A stretch of 64,000 bases of DNA from Flagellimonas sp. MMG031 (GCF_040112705.1 NZ_CP157804.1:1118501-1182500); one strand, 5' to 3'. Positions 25,543 through 34,400 are shown, counted from the first letter of the stretch. The notes: generated by a model from the sequence alone, not told the origin. Made by a program: numbers and translations.

Positions 25543-25637
25543 AGTTGATTTTGCTCGGTTTTGATGCTGTTATGTGCCTTAAGTTACTGACCAAGAGAGA
25601 TTAGGGTGGTACATTTATAGTGTTAAATCAAGCAATC

Positions 25638-26840
25638 ATGAAAACCACAGTAGTCATTGGCGGAAATTTTGCAGGAATGACCGCCGCTTTGGAAATCAAA
25701 AGAAAAGGGAAAAAGGACCATAAGGTCTTGGTTATCGACAAATCGCCGTTGTTCCTGTTTGTTCCCTCATTGATCTGGGTACCGTTTGGAAGACGGGAAA
25801 TCAAAGATATTTCGTTTAGGAAGGATACTATACTTGAAAAGAAGGGGGTTGATTTTGTGCAAGCCGAAGCGCTACACGTAGACCCTGAGGCCCAAGTGGT
25901 GCACACCAGCAAAGGCGATTTTGCCTACGACCATCTGGTGATTGCCACTGGCCCCAAAGTAAAGTACGATGTTGCTCCTGGAGTTCAAGAACACGCACAC
26001 TATATTGGCACACCCAACGGTGCCATGAAAACAAGACAAGCGTTGGAGGAATTCAAGAAAAACCCTGGCCCCATTGTTATTGGTGCCACCCAAAATGCGG
26101 GTTGTATGGGAGCTGCCTATGAGTTTTTGTTCAATGTGGAAAAATGGTTGAGGGAACAAAAAATCAGAAAAAAGGTTGACCTGTATTGGATTACTCCTGA
26201 AACTTTCTTGGGTCACTTTGGTATTGATGGCATCACCGGAGGTGAGACCATGCTCAAATCCTTCATGAAAATGTTCCACATTCATTACAGAACGGAAGTA
26301 GGGGTAAAGGAGGTTACCGAAGACAGTGTAATATTAACTTCGGATGAGGTGTTGTCCAGCAAATTCACTATGTTGATGCCTCCATTTGTAGGGGTCGACT
26401 TTGTGGTCAATTCCCCAAAATTGGAAGCAACGGCTGCAGGATATCTCCCCGTAGGCGATGATTACCGACACTTGAAATATCCAAATATCTGGTCCGCAGG
26501 AATCGCTGTGGATGTAAAATTGCCCTTTAAACCCGGAAAGGTACCCTTTTCTGGTCCCAAAACCGGTTATCCATCCGATGAAACCGGTAAAATTGTGGCC
26601 GAGAACATCATCAGGGTTACCAAAGGCAAGGATAAGTTGAAGAAGAAAGCATGGGGTAAAATCCCAGGTATATGTGTGATGGATGCCGGTAAAAAAGAAG
26701 TGATCATTATTAGCGACCACCTCTTCAAACCTCGGAACTTTGCCATCATGATTCCCAACATATTTTATGACTTCAATAAGGTGTTGTTCGAGAAATATTT
26801 CCTTTGGAAAACCAAACATGGATATTCGCAATTACCTTAA
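25638..26840 (+). CDS. FAD-dependent oxidoreductase, sulfide:quinone-reductase-like
   Basis: A 400-residue two-dinucleotide-binding flavoprotein. TVVIGGNFAGMTAALEIKRKG is the FAD-binding Rossmann motif; VIATGPKVKYDV and WSAGIAVDVKLPF follow the SQR/NDH-2 pattern. A Cys lies in NAGCMGAAYEF near residue 156, where SQR-type enzymes carry a redox cysteine. Electrons probably pass to membrane quinone; the donor (sulfide or another) cannot be settled from sequence. It diverges from blaI. TACATTTA at 25610-25617 is a plausible -7 element. Confidence 0.78.
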   Translation: MKTTVVIGGNFAGMTAALEIKRKGKKDHKVLVIDKSPLFLFVPSLIWVPFGRREIKDISFRKDTILEKKGVDFVQAEALHVDPEAQVVHTSKGDFAYDHLVIATGPKVKYDVAPGVQEHAHYIGTPNGAMKTRQALEEFKKNPGPIVIGATQNAGCMGAAYEFLFNVEKWLREQKIRKKVDLYWITPETFLGHFGIDGITGGETMLKSFMKMFHIHYRTEVGVKEVTEDSVILTSDEVLSSKFTMLMPPFVGVDFVVNSPKLEATAAGYLPVGDDYRHLKYPNIWSAGIAVDVKLPFKPGKVPFSGPKTGYPSDETGKIVAENIIRVTKGKDKLKKKAWGKIPGICVMDAGKKEVIIISDHLFKPRNFAIMIPNIFYDFNKVLFEKYFLWKTKHGYSQLP

Positions 26841-26863
26841 AAAAGTAGACATTCATTAAGCCT

Positions 26864-26996
26864 AGAGGCCGTCCAAAAAGCTGTTTACCTGTCAGTTCGA
26901 GCGCAGTCGAGAACTTAAGACACATTGATAATCAATGGGTTTCAACTGCGCTCAATCTGACAAAGTTCAAATAGTACCACTTTTTAGACGGCCTCT
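26864..26996. mobile_element. MITE-like element: inverted repeat enclosing a dispersed palindrome
   Basis: AGAGGCCGTCCAAAAAG (26864-26880) is mirrored by CTTTTTAGACGGCCTCT (26980-26996), 17-bp terminal arms with one mismatch. Inside is a copy of the palindrome family (TTCGAGCGCAGTCGAGAA from about 26893, right arm CAACTGCGCTCAATCTGAC). At 133 bp with no ORF it has the form of a small non-autonomous mobile element or a large folded RNA. I see no clear target-site duplication. Confidence 0.55.
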
Positions 26997-27068
26997 TGTA
27001 CTAGCGGACGTTCGAAAACACTTCCACAGAAAAGTGATAAGTTTGCAGCCATTATAAAAATAACGGCC

Positions 27069-27647
27069 ATGACGGTTTTGGAACAATTACAGGAGCGAAG
27101 CGGGAATACCTGCGAATTATGTGGGTCAACAGAAAAATTAATGGTGTATGAGGTTCCTCCGGTGTCCACGGGTGGCGTGGATGGGAGTCTTTTGGCCTGT
27201 AATACTTGTCTTCACCAAATAGAAAACCCCGATGGTGTGGATCCCAATCATTGGCGTTGCCTTAACGATAGCATGTGGAGCGAACACGACGCCGTAAAAG
27301 TGGTTGCATGGCGCATGCTGAACCGTTTAAAGTCTGAAGGATGGCCCCAAGACCTTTTGGGTATGATGTATTTGGATGATACAACGTTGGAATGGGCCAA
27401 AGCTACTGGCGACGGACAGGATGAAAGCGAGAAAGTGGTCCACAGGGACGTGAATGGCAACATTCTTGAAAATGGGGACAGCGTAGTATTGGTAAAGGAC
27501 CTAAAAGTAAAAGGTTCCAGCATGGTCGCAAAACAGGGAACCGCCGTAAGACGGATTTCCCTGGATCACGAAAATGCTGAATATATTGAAGGCAAAGTAG
27601 ATGGTCAGCACATTGTGCTTGTGACCAAATACGTAAAAAAGATCTAG
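27069..27647 (+). CDS. PhnA-domain protein
   Basis: A 192-residue protein with an N-terminal zinc ribbon (CELCGSTEKL and CNTCLHQIE, four Cys near 17-55) and the C-terminal PhnA/YjdM domain (DVNGNILENGDSVVLVKDLK, VKGSS). PhnA-like proteins were named for alkylphosphonate genes, but most have no proven link to phosphonates. The -7 element TAAGTTTG (27038-27045) lies 23 bp upstream. Its TAG stop overlaps that of the convergent dipeptidase (CTAG). Confidence 0.85.
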   Translation: MTVLEQLQERSGNTCELCGSTEKLMVYEVPPVSTGGVDGSLLACNTCLHQIENPDGVDPNHWRCLNDSMWSEHDAVKVVAWRMLNRLKSEGWPQDLLGMMYLDDTTLEWAKATGDGQDESEKVVHRDVNGNILENGDSVVLVKDLKVKGSSMVAKQGTAVRRISLDHENAEYIEGKVDGQHIVLVTKYVKKI

Positions 27648-29032
27648 GCCTTCATTTCTGTATAATATTTGTAGAAGTAGGGTATGGTCTCAATACCCTT
27701 TAAAAAGTTCCAAACACCAAAATGCTCATTGGGGGAGTGGATGGCATCGCTATCCAACCCAAATCCTAAGAGAATCGTTTTACTATCAAAAACGTTTTCA
27801 AACAATGCCACAATTGGAATGCTTCCGCCAGTTCGTTGAGGAACGGGAGTTTTGCCAAAAGTGGTTTCCATGGCTTTGGACGCCGCTTGGTAACCATCAC
27901 TTTCAATTGGAGTAACATAAGCCTGACCGCCATGATGCGGGGTCACTTTTACTTTCACACTTTTTGGGGCCAAGGATGTAAAATGTTTGGTGAACAAATC
28001 GGTAATCTCGTGCCAATCTTGGTCCGGAACCAAACGCATGGATATTTTGGCGTAGGCCTTGCTGGCAATGACCGTCTTTGCGCCTTCCCCAGTATAGCCT
28101 CCCCAGATACCGTTCACATCCAACGTAGGTCGGATACCAAAACGTTCAGGTGTAGAAAATCCTTTTTCCCCATGTACATCTCCAATGTCCAATGATTTTT
28201 TATAGGCTTCCAAGTCAAAGGGGGCTTTGGCCATTTCGGCGCGTTCCTCTTCGGAAATCACCTGTACCTTGTCATAAAAGCCAGGAATGGTGATATGATT
28301 GTTTTGATCATGTAGCTGTGCAATCATTTTGGCCAGCACGTTGATCGGGTTGGGTGCCGCCCCACCATAAATTCCGGAGTGCAGATCGCGGTTGGCTCCG
28401 GTCACTTCCACCTCAACGTAGCTCAGGCCACGTAGCCCGGTGGTGATGGAAGGGGTGTCGTTGGCTATCATGCCGGTATCGGAAATCAGGATGATGTCAT
28501 TTTTGAGCTTTTCACTGTTTTCCTTTAGGAAATCTCCCAAACTATCGCTGCCCACTTCTTCCTCGCCCTCGATCATAAACTTGACATTGCAAGGCAAAGT
28601 ATTATTTTGGATCATATACTCCACCGCTTTCACGTGCATAAAAAATTGCCCTTTGTCATCACAGGCACCTCGGGCAAAAATGGCCCCATCCGGGTGCAGT
28701 TCGGTTTTTTTGATGATAGGCTCAAAAGGTGGAGAGTCCCATAGATGAATGGGGTCTGGGGGTTGCACGTCATAATGTCCGTACACGAGAACAGTGGGCA
28801 AATTGGGATCTATGATTTTATCGCCATATACGACCGGATACCCTTTGGTCTCACATATCTCCGTATTGTCGCAACCTGCATCATCCAATGATTTTTTTAC
28901 CGCTTTGGCAGCTTCCAAAACATCATTTTTATAGGATTTGTCGGCACTGATGGAGGGGATTTTTAAAAGGTCGATCAACTCGTTTATAAATCTGTCCTTG
29001 TTGGTACTGATGTAATTTGTTATGTCTTTCAT
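27644..29032 (-). CDS. M20-family dipeptidase
   Basis: A 462-residue cytoplasmic metallopeptidase of the CNDP/M20 group. Metal ligands appear in VYGHYDVQPPDP (His near 86) and ARGACDDKGQ; EGEEEVGSDSL carries the catalytic and metal-ligand glutamates, and the last ligand His is in DSDAIHSPNEHF. The lid/dimerisation domain lies between about 205 and 370. It releases amino acids from dipeptides. No operon partner. Confidence 0.9.
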   Translation of the reverse strand: MKDITNYISTNKDRFINELIDLLKIPSISADKSYKNDVLEAAKAVKKSLDDAGCDNTEICETKGYPVVYGDKIIDPNLPTVLVYGHYDVQPPDPIHLWDSPPFEPIIKKTELHPDGAIFARGACDDKGQFFMHVKAVEYMIQNNTLPCNVKFMIEGEEEVGSDSLGDFLKENSEKLKNDIILISDTGMIANDTPSITTGLRGLSYVEVEVTGANRDLHSGIYGGAAPNPINVLAKMIAQLHDQNNHITIPGFYDKVQVISEEERAEMAKAPFDLEAYKKSLDIGDVHGEKGFSTPERFGIRPTLDVNGIWGGYTGEGAKTVIASKAYAKISMRLVPDQDWHEITDLFTKHFTSLAPKSVKVKVTPHHGGQAYVTPIESDGYQAASKAMETTFGKTPVPQRTGGSIPIVALFENVFDSKTILLGFGLDSDAIHSPNEHFGVWNFLKGIETIPYFYKYYTEMKA

Positions 29033-29088
29033 AAATGGTTTTAAAAGGACCCTAAAAGTACAAAAAACAAGTTTTTAAAGGGGGTGCG

Positions 29089-29118
29089 TTTGCAAATCGG
29101 AAAATTGATTTATATTTG
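29089..29118 (+). promoter_or_regulatory. Promoter of tRNA-Leu
   Basis: TTTG (29089-29092), 18 nt, then TATATTTG (29111-29118): an exact match to the two-part Bacteroidota promoter, ending 11 bp before the tRNA. It is a useful in-window reference for the spacing. Confidence 0.75.
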
Positions 29119-29129
29119 CACTCCAATTC

Positions 29130-29211
29130 GCGGGTGTGGTGGAATTGGTAGACACGCTAGACTTAGGATCTAGTGCCGCAAGGCGTGGGGGTTCGACTCC
29201 CTTCACCCGCA
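29130..29211 (+). tRNA. tRNA-Leu (anticodon UAG)
   Basis: The 82-nt cloverleaf has acceptor GCGGGTG (29130-29136) paired with CACCCGC (29204-29210) and discriminator A29211. The anticodon stem is CTAGA/TCTAG around loop CTTAGGA, giving anticodon TAG. The variable arm GTGCCGCAAGGCGTG is long as in class II tRNAs, and the T loop GTTCGACTCC is standard. CCA is not encoded. Confidence 0.97.
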
Positions 29212-29212
29212 C

Positions 29213-29246
29213 AAAAAGCTCTTCAGGTACTGAGGAGCTTTTTTTG
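29213..29246 (+). terminator. Terminator after tRNA-Leu
   Basis: AAAAGCTC pairs with GAGCTTTT around a loop that itself can pair in part (TTCAG/CTGAG), followed by a T tract. It ends the tRNA transcript. Confidence 0.8.
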
Positions 29247-29250
29247 TTTG

Positions 29251-29697
29251 CAAAATTTTGAATGCTCACCTTCAATTAGGAATGTCGCAAACTCTTGTGG
29301 TTGGATAGTAGCGCTCCCTGTTCCTTTATCCACCATATTCTTTAGTTAGTATTTGACATTGAATTCCTTACATCAATTTGGGATGGAAAAGGCTTATGGT
29401 GCAGGGTTGTTGTAAAGGTGGTTCGATTGGATTGATAATTATCAAAAAAAGATAGGGCGGCTCTAAAATTATAAGCAGTATTTTGTTAAAATCCGAGAAT
29501 ATTACTAAATTCAATTCAGAATGGTACAGAATACATCTAGGTTTTATGCTGAAATTTTTTGGCAACTGTTGTAAAGAATTTCTACAATAAAAATTTGCAA
29601 TTTCAGTTTTACTAAAGACTAAATGTTGATATTTATCAATTTTTGGACAGTCACCTAAGACCACAACGAAACTAAAAACTTAATTGACCAACGGACT
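29251..29697. other. Gene-free gap with two FNR-type palindromes
   Basis: About 450 bp of AT-rich sequence between the tRNA terminator and the response regulator. A 98-codon minus-strand ORF (29368-29664) has no recognisable composition or homology and I do not accept it. TTGAT-AATT-ATCAA (29432-29445) and TTGAT-ATTT-ATCAA (29626-29639) are both perfect matches to the classical FNR consensus. Neither has a TAnnTTTG element in the register seen at the other sites. The downstream one lies 65 bp before the response regulator start and overlaps a weak AATTTTTG (29637-29644), which would fit repression. Confidence 0.5.
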
Positions 29698-30087
29698 ATG
29701 TACAAGGAAATATATCTGGTCGACGACGAAGACCTGGTGAATACCGTAAATGCGATTCATTTCAGACGAATGGGACTTGAGGAAAGGGTAAAGAGTTTTA
29801 CCAATCCAGAATTAGCCTTGGATGACCTTCGCTATCGGGACAACCCCAACGTAAAAACACTTATCTTATTGGATATCAACATGCCGGAAATGAGCGGATT
29901 CGAATTTTTGGAATTTATGATGCTCGAGGATTTTCCGGAGACCAATGAGGTGCTCTTGGTGACTTCTTCCGAATCGGAAGCCGATAAGGAGGAAGCCGAC
30001 AAATATGGAAAGTATGTGAAGGAGTTTATCACCAAACCCCTTCGTATTGAGCATTTGGAGGATTATCTCCAAAGTGCCAATAAATAG
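29698..30087 (+). CDS. Single-domain response regulator
   Basis: A 129-residue receiver domain with no output domain. Acidic pocket D9/D10 (YLVDDED), phospho-acceptor D59 in LLDINMPEMSG, the switch Thr/Ser in LLVTSSES and the conserved Lys in FITKPLR. It signals by protein contact, not DNA binding. The histidine kinase gene starts 54 bp downstream and is the likely partner. Confidence 0.92.
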   Translation: MYKEIYLVDDEDLVNTVNAIHFRRMGLEERVKSFTNPELALDDLRYRDNPNVKTLILLDINMPEMSGFEFLEFMMLEDFPETNEVLLVTSSESEADKEEADKYGKYVKEFITKPLRIEHLEDYLQSANK

Positions 30088-30141
30088 TTTCCCGATATTT
30101 TTCGGAAATAGGGCTGGTTTTTATTCTCAAAACAATTACCG

Positions 30142-31599
30142 TTGAAACAGAAGAACGCTTTTATTCAAAATAAAGTTGAAATTGTTGAGGATAGGGATGA
30201 CGTGGTATGGGCTATGGACAGGGACTACAGACTCACGGCTTTCAACACCTGTTTCAAAAATCAATTGAAAGAAAACGGCCTGGGCGATGCCCAAAGAGGT
30301 ATGGACCTCAGGGAGGTGTACCGGGCCATTGATTTTTTTAATCCCTGCGAACAGGGTTGTCAACGTGCCCTTGATCGTTACGCTACCACCTCTAAACATA
30401 CTTTTGATATAGATGGCAAAATTGTAGTGCATGAATTTGCCTTCCAGCCCTTTATGAACAGTGCTGGCGAAGTGGTCGGTTGTTCTATTTGGCAAAAGGA
30501 CATCACCGAAGAAGTTGAGAACAATTACAGATTACGCGAAAGTGAACGCAAGTACAGAGAGGCCCAAGAAGTGGCCAATATTGGACATTGGTATTGGGAT
30601 ATGCGGGAGGACCAAATCGCTTGGTCCAACCAATTGTACCGAATCTTTGAACAGGAACCCGGAAAATTCGACGCTACTTTCGATGCCCTTTCGGAGATTA
30701 TCCACCCGGACGACCGACAAGCTTTTGTTGATGATGTTGAGAATTGCATCAAGAACAATGAAATGCACGATATTACCCATAGGATTGTTGTGGGGGACGG
30801 TGAAGTCCGATATGTGCACCAAAAGGGAAGAGCTTACTATGATGAAAACGGCAAGCCCAAATCCATGTCAGGGACCACCCAAGATGTCACCAATGCGGTG
30901 TTGGCCAATCAACAGATAGTAGAGCAAAACCACGAACTCCAGAATTTTGTGCGGATTATTTCACATAATTTGCGCGGACCCATCTCCAACCTCCTCATGT
31001 TATCCAAAATTTACGAATGGGGCAAGGATGAAATGAATGATGACATTGTCCGAAAAATAGAACATACTACCGAAGCATTAGATCAAACCATCAAAGACCT
31101 TAACCTCTCATTGTCCTTGAAAGCGGCCGATAAGGAGCAGTTTAGGGAGGTGCCACTCAGGGATGTAATGAAGGATGTGGATGGATTGCTATCTGAGGAA
31201 ATTAGCAGGAGTAAAGCTTCCGTGGAAACGGATTTTTCCAACGTGAGCTCCATATTTGGTGCCAAGAGCTATGTGGTGAATATTTTTTACAATCTTATCC
31301 TCAACGCCATTCACTATGCCAAAGAACATGTTCCTCCCGTTATAAAAGTCACCACACAAACAATTCCCGAAGGCATGGTTATCCAATTCTCCGATAATGG
31401 CATTGGGATGGAGCTTACTCCAGAGCGGGAACGTAAAATTTTTGATATGTATGGCAGGCTTAGCGGTGTCACCGAAGGCAAGGGCTTTGGGCTGTACTTG
31501 GTAAAGACCCAAGTGGAGGCTATGGAAGGTAAAATCAGTGTGGAAAGTGAAAAGGATGTGGGTACTACCTTTACAATCAGTTTCCCGTTACCATCTTGA
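30142..31599 (+). CDS. PAS-domain sensor histidine kinase
   Basis: A 485-residue kinase with no obvious membrane segment, so probably cytoplasmic. A first PAS domain (about 10-125) and a second PAS-PAC (about 140-255, ANIGHWYWDMREDQIAWSNQ, ending YDENGKPKSMSGTTQDVT) precede the dimerisation helix with His275 in ISHNLRGPISN. The HATPase domain has the N box NLILNAIHYAKE, G1 DNGIGMEL and G2 EGKGFGLYLVK. It autophosphorylates and likely passes phosphate to the preceding receiver protein. The start is TTG 30142; the ATG at 30214 would cut into the first PAS. Confidence 0.88.
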   Translation: MKQKNAFIQNKVEIVEDRDDVVWAMDRDYRLTAFNTCFKNQLKENGLGDAQRGMDLREVYRAIDFFNPCEQGCQRALDRYATTSKHTFDIDGKIVVHEFAFQPFMNSAGEVVGCSIWQKDITEEVENNYRLRESERKYREAQEVANIGHWYWDMREDQIAWSNQLYRIFEQEPGKFDATFDALSEIIHPDDRQAFVDDVENCIKNNEMHDITHRIVVGDGEVRYVHQKGRAYYDENGKPKSMSGTTQDVTNAVLANQQIVEQNHELQNFVRIISHNLRGPISNLLMLSKIYEWGKDEMNDDIVRKIEHTTEALDQTIKDLNLSLSLKAADKEQFREVPLRDVMKDVDGLLSEEISRSKASVETDFSNVSSIFGAKSYVVNIFYNLILNAIHYAKEHVPPVIKVTTQTIPEGMVIQFSDNGIGMELTPERERKIFDMYGRLSGVTEGKGFGLYLVKTQVEAMEGKISVESEKDVGTTFTISFPLPS

Positions 31600-31603
31600 T
31601 GCC

Positions 31604-32539
31604 CTAAAAGGGCAAGCGGCTCAAATCTACATTTCCGCCAGAGATGATTATGCCTATTTCTTGGGCCTTGAATTTCTCCTTTTCGCGAAAAACCGCTGCC
31701 AATGCCACGGCACAGGAAGGTTCGCATACAATTTTGAGACGCTCCCAAAGCAATCGCATGGATTGGATGATTTCATCCTCGGTCACCCTAATAATTTCTT
31801 CCACATGTTTCTGGATGATGGGAAAGTTCCTGTCGCCCAGTTGTGTCTTAAGTCCATCAGCGATGGTATTGGTGGTAGAATTGGTCTCAATTTGTCCGCT
31901 TTGCAAGGACCGATAGGCATCATCCACTTCAAACGGTTCTCCGCCAATAGTTTTACATTGATTCCCGAAGTAATGGGCCGCAAGGGCAGTTCCGGCAATC
32001 AATCCGCCACCGCCAACAGGGGTGACCACATAATCCAGGTTCGGATGCAGTTCCAACAATTCCATACAGGCCGTGCCTTGGCCTAAAATCACATGGTCAT
32101 CATTCGAAGGATGGATAAAGGTGGCTCCATGTTTTTCTACGATTTCTTGCGAGGTACGTTCCCGAGCTTCCAAGGTCGATTCACATTCCACCAAAACCCC
32201 ACCATACCCTTTTACGGCATCCTTTTTCACTTGTGGAGCCGAATCGGGCATCACAATATAGGCCGTTACGCCCAAGCTTTGGGCAGAAAGGGATAGGGCC
32301 TGTGCAAAGTTGCCCGAGGAATGGGTTACCACGCCATTTTTTTTTTGTTCGTCCGAAAGCTGCATAATGGCATTGGCGGCCCCGCGCATTTTAAAGGCAC
32401 CCATTCGCTGGAAGTTTTCACACTTAAAAAAAAGATGGGCATCTGCCATCTCGTTGATCAAGCGAGATGTGAGTACAGGGGTGTTGTGGATAAAAGGTTT
32501 TATCCGCTCGTGGCAGTCAATCAAATGTTGTTTGTCCAT
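31604..32539 (-). CDS. Threonine/serine dehydratase (PLP-dependent)
   Basis: A 311-residue fold-type II PLP enzyme. Lys50 in FQRMGAFKMRGAANA forms the Schiff base; SSGNFAQA is the substrate loop and PVGGGGLIAGTAL binds the PLP phosphate. It deaminates threonine or serine to the 2-oxo acid. The absence of an ACT regulatory domain points to a catabolic enzyme (or serine racemase) rather than IlvA. It stands alone, converging with the histidine kinase. Confidence 0.88.
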   Translation of the reverse strand: MDKQHLIDCHERIKPFIHNTPVLTSRLINEMADAHLFFKCENFQRMGAFKMRGAANAIMQLSDEQKKNGVVTHSSGNFAQALSLSAQSLGVTAYIVMPDSAPQVKKDAVKGYGGVLVECESTLEARERTSQEIVEKHGATFIHPSNDDHVILGQGTACMELLELHPNLDYVVTPVGGGGLIAGTALAAHYFGNQCKTIGGEPFEVDDAYRSLQSGQIETNSTTNTIADGLKTQLGDRNFPIIQKHVEEIIRVTEDEIIQSMRLLWERLKIVCEPSCAVALAAVFREKEKFKAQEIGIIISGGNVDLSRLPF

Positions 32540-32601
32540 AGGTTACCTTTCGTTCTTTATGCAGGAAAACAGTTAAGAACGATAAAGATACTACAGGAAG
32601 C

Positions 32602-33510
32602 TTAATTGTGCGACTGCACCTCTTCCTCTTCTTCCTTGGGCTTGGCCGAAATGCCTTCCATGCCCAGTTCCGGAATCACCAACAAAGGTATTTGGGTGTG
32701 GAACGCCGTACGCTTGACAATGGGCTCCCGGGTCATTTTCTCCATATAGCTGTGCTGGTAATTGAGCATGGCCAGGAGGTGAATGCCCAATTCTTGGGAG
32801 AAGGTTTCCAAGGTATGGGAAACCGAATTGAGTTCGGAAACCGTGTGCACATAATGCTCTACGCCGTTCAAATAGCGGCGCAGCATGTTCAGGTTGAATT
32901 GTTGCAGTTCCGTTAAGGCCTTAATGCCATATTGCACGTGGACAATTCTGATGGTAGCCTTGAACATTTTTGCCATTTCCAAAATGGGCTCCAATTCCGA
33001 AGAAGTGTAGAATCGATTAAAATCGGTGGCAAATGCAATTTCGGAAGGGGTTACATATTCAAAGTGATAGGGAATGGCCAAAACGGGGCATTTTTTGGTG
33101 GATTTTATGATCCGTACCGTATTGCTGCCCATAAAAACCTCGTCTACACCCGAAGCGCCCTTGGTTCCCGTAATCACCATGTGGATGCCAAAGGTCTCCA
33201 CAATATCCTTTACCTCTTCCACCAAAAGATTAAAGGAGGAAATGGTCTCAAAACTATGGTTGGGATTGCCGTATTTGGATTTGATTTTTTTTACTGTTTT
33301 ATCCAAACCTCGTTCAGAATTCTCCCGTACCGCATCCACAATACGTACTCCATCAATCATTTTCGCCATAAATCTGCTGCTCGGAATAACCGGGGTATAG
33401 GTGTTGAGCAGATAGAATGTACAACGCCTGTTACGGAACAATTGCATGGCATAATCAATGGCATTCCATGCATTTTCCGAAAAATCCGTAGGTATTAATA
33501 TCTTTTGCAT
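32602..33510 (-). CDS. Universal stress protein, tandem UspA domains
   Basis: A 302-residue cytoplasmic protein with two Usp folds. The first opens KILIPTDFSENAWNAIDYAM and carries the ATP-binding G-x2-G-x9-G-S pattern in GTKGASGVDEVFMGSN. The second (about 155-290) is degenerate. Usp proteins accumulate on growth arrest or oxygen limitation. A TGAC-N4-GTCA site centred 59.5 bp upstream with an aligned -7 element puts it in the proposed Crp/Fnr regulon beside the regulator. Confidence 0.87.
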   Translation of the reverse strand: MQKILIPTDFSENAWNAIDYAMQLFRNRRCTFYLLNTYTPVIPSSRFMAKMIDGVRIVDAVRENSERGLDKTVKKIKSKYGNPNHSFETISSFNLLVEEVKDIVETFGIHMVITGTKGASGVDEVFMGSNTVRIIKSTKKCPVLAIPYHFEYVTPSEIAFATDFNRFYTSSELEPILEMAKMFKATIRIVHVQYGIKALTELQQFNLNMLRRYLNGVEHYVHTVSELNSVSHTLETFSQELGIHLLAMLNYQHSYMEKMTREPIVKRTAFHTQIPLLVIPELGMEGISAKPKEEEEEVQSHN

Positions 33511-33532
33511 CTGACTAAGATTTACGATGCGA

Positions 33533-33575
33533 TAAAATTAGACCTAAGGGATAGGGGATACTATGACAAAAGTCA
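33533..33575 (-). promoter_or_regulatory. Crp/Fnr-type site and -7 element for the universal stress gene
   Basis: TGAC-AAAA-GTCA at 33564-33575, and TAATTTTA on the minus strand at 33540-33533. The TTTA begins 33.5 bp from the palindrome centre, the same register as the other members of the set. Confidence 0.65.
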
Positions 33576-33591
33576 GGTTTGGAAAAATGGT

Positions 33592-34281
33592 CTAAAAACC
33601 TTCGACCATTTCAAGAAGTTTTTGCTGGTTTTTGATACCTATTTTTTTGCCCGAAGTGTGTATGAGGCCTTTCTTTTTGAACTCAGAAATGATTCGGATG
33701 GCCGATTCGGTAGCGGTTCCAACCACATTGGAAATATCCTCTCTGGAAAGGGTAAGTGCCAAAAATCCATCCGCATCTTCCCCAAAATTGTTCTGAAGGT
33801 ACAGAAAGGCTTCGGCCATACGTTGCTTTACGGTTTTTTGGGAGATATTGACGATAACATCGTCGGCCTCCTTTAGATCGTGGGCCATGTGTCGCAACAC
33901 TTCTAGCGTAAAGTTTGGATTTTTTTGAAGGGTATTGTTAATGCTCTCCTTTGGGATAAAGCAAACCTCCATGTCTTCCACTGCAATGGCGGAAAGGTTG
34001 GCACTCTCTTCGGAGACTACCGACCGTTGGCCCAAGACTTCGCCCTTGCTGGCCAATTTTACGATCTGGTCCTTGCCGTTGGCACTGAGCTTGGAAAGTT
34101 TGGAAACCCCATTGCGAACGCAATAGACACCATTGAGTTTTTCGCCCTCTTCAAAAATGGGCTGTCCTTTTTTAATGGTCTTGGTCGTTTTGGAATCGGA
34201 GACCTGTTTCAACTCCTCTTTGCTCATGGCCCTGAGGGAGTTAAATTGTCGGATGATACAATTTTCACACCTGCTTTCCAT
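33592..34281 (-). CDS. Crp/Fnr-family transcriptional regulator, probable FixK/FNR-like
   Basis: A 229-residue regulator: cyclic-nucleotide-type beta-roll (about 25-115), dimer helix, and helix-turn-helix LTLSREDISNVVGTATESAI. Glu192 and Arg196 in the recognition helix correspond to the residues with which CRP and FNR read TGA. Cys5 and Cys8 (CENC) plus Cys54 and Cys107 could hold a metal or Fe-S cluster, though the spacing is not that of E. coli FNR. I start at ATG 34281. The ATG at 34320 lies upstream of the predicted -7 element (TAAATTTG, 34312-34305). The gene shares an operator with ccoI, so autoregulation is likely. Confidence 0.87.
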   Translation of the reverse strand: MESRCENCIIRQFNSLRAMSKEELKQVSDSKTTKTIKKGQPIFEEGEKLNGVYCVRNGVSKLSKLSANGKDQIVKLASKGEVLGQRSVVSEESANLSAIAVEDMEVCFIPKESINNTLQKNPNFTLEVLRHMAHDLKEADDVIVNISQKTVKQRMAEAFLYLQNNFGEDADGFLALTLSREDISNVVGTATESAIRIISEFKKKGLIHTSGKKIGIKNQQKLLEMVEGF

Positions 34282-34304
34282 ACTGTTGGGTTTACCTGAT
34301 GAGG

Positions 34305-34378
34305 CAAATTTAATGGACAAAGATTTATTGGTAACTGATAAATATCATATTTTTAAGAGGAAGAGTATTACAATTTTG
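34305..34378. promoter_or_regulatory. Shared Crp/Fnr operator with divergent promoters for crp/fnr and ccoI
   Basis: TGAT-AAAT-ATCA at 34336-34347. To the left, TAAATTTG (minus, 34312-34305) and to the right TTTG (34375-34378, in TTACAATTTTG) both begin 33.5 bp from the palindrome centre, at 34341.5. One bound dimer would thus sit at about -41.5 of both promoters. Confidence 0.72.
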
Positions 34379-34400
34379 CGTCAGGTAAAGCAAATGTGAA

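Noticed and set aside
29368..29664. 98-codon minus-strand ORF in the tRNA-to-response-regulator gap
   Set aside because: AT-rich, rich in Ile/Leu/Pro without domain or signal pattern, no promoter facing it, and it runs through both FNR-type palindromes.
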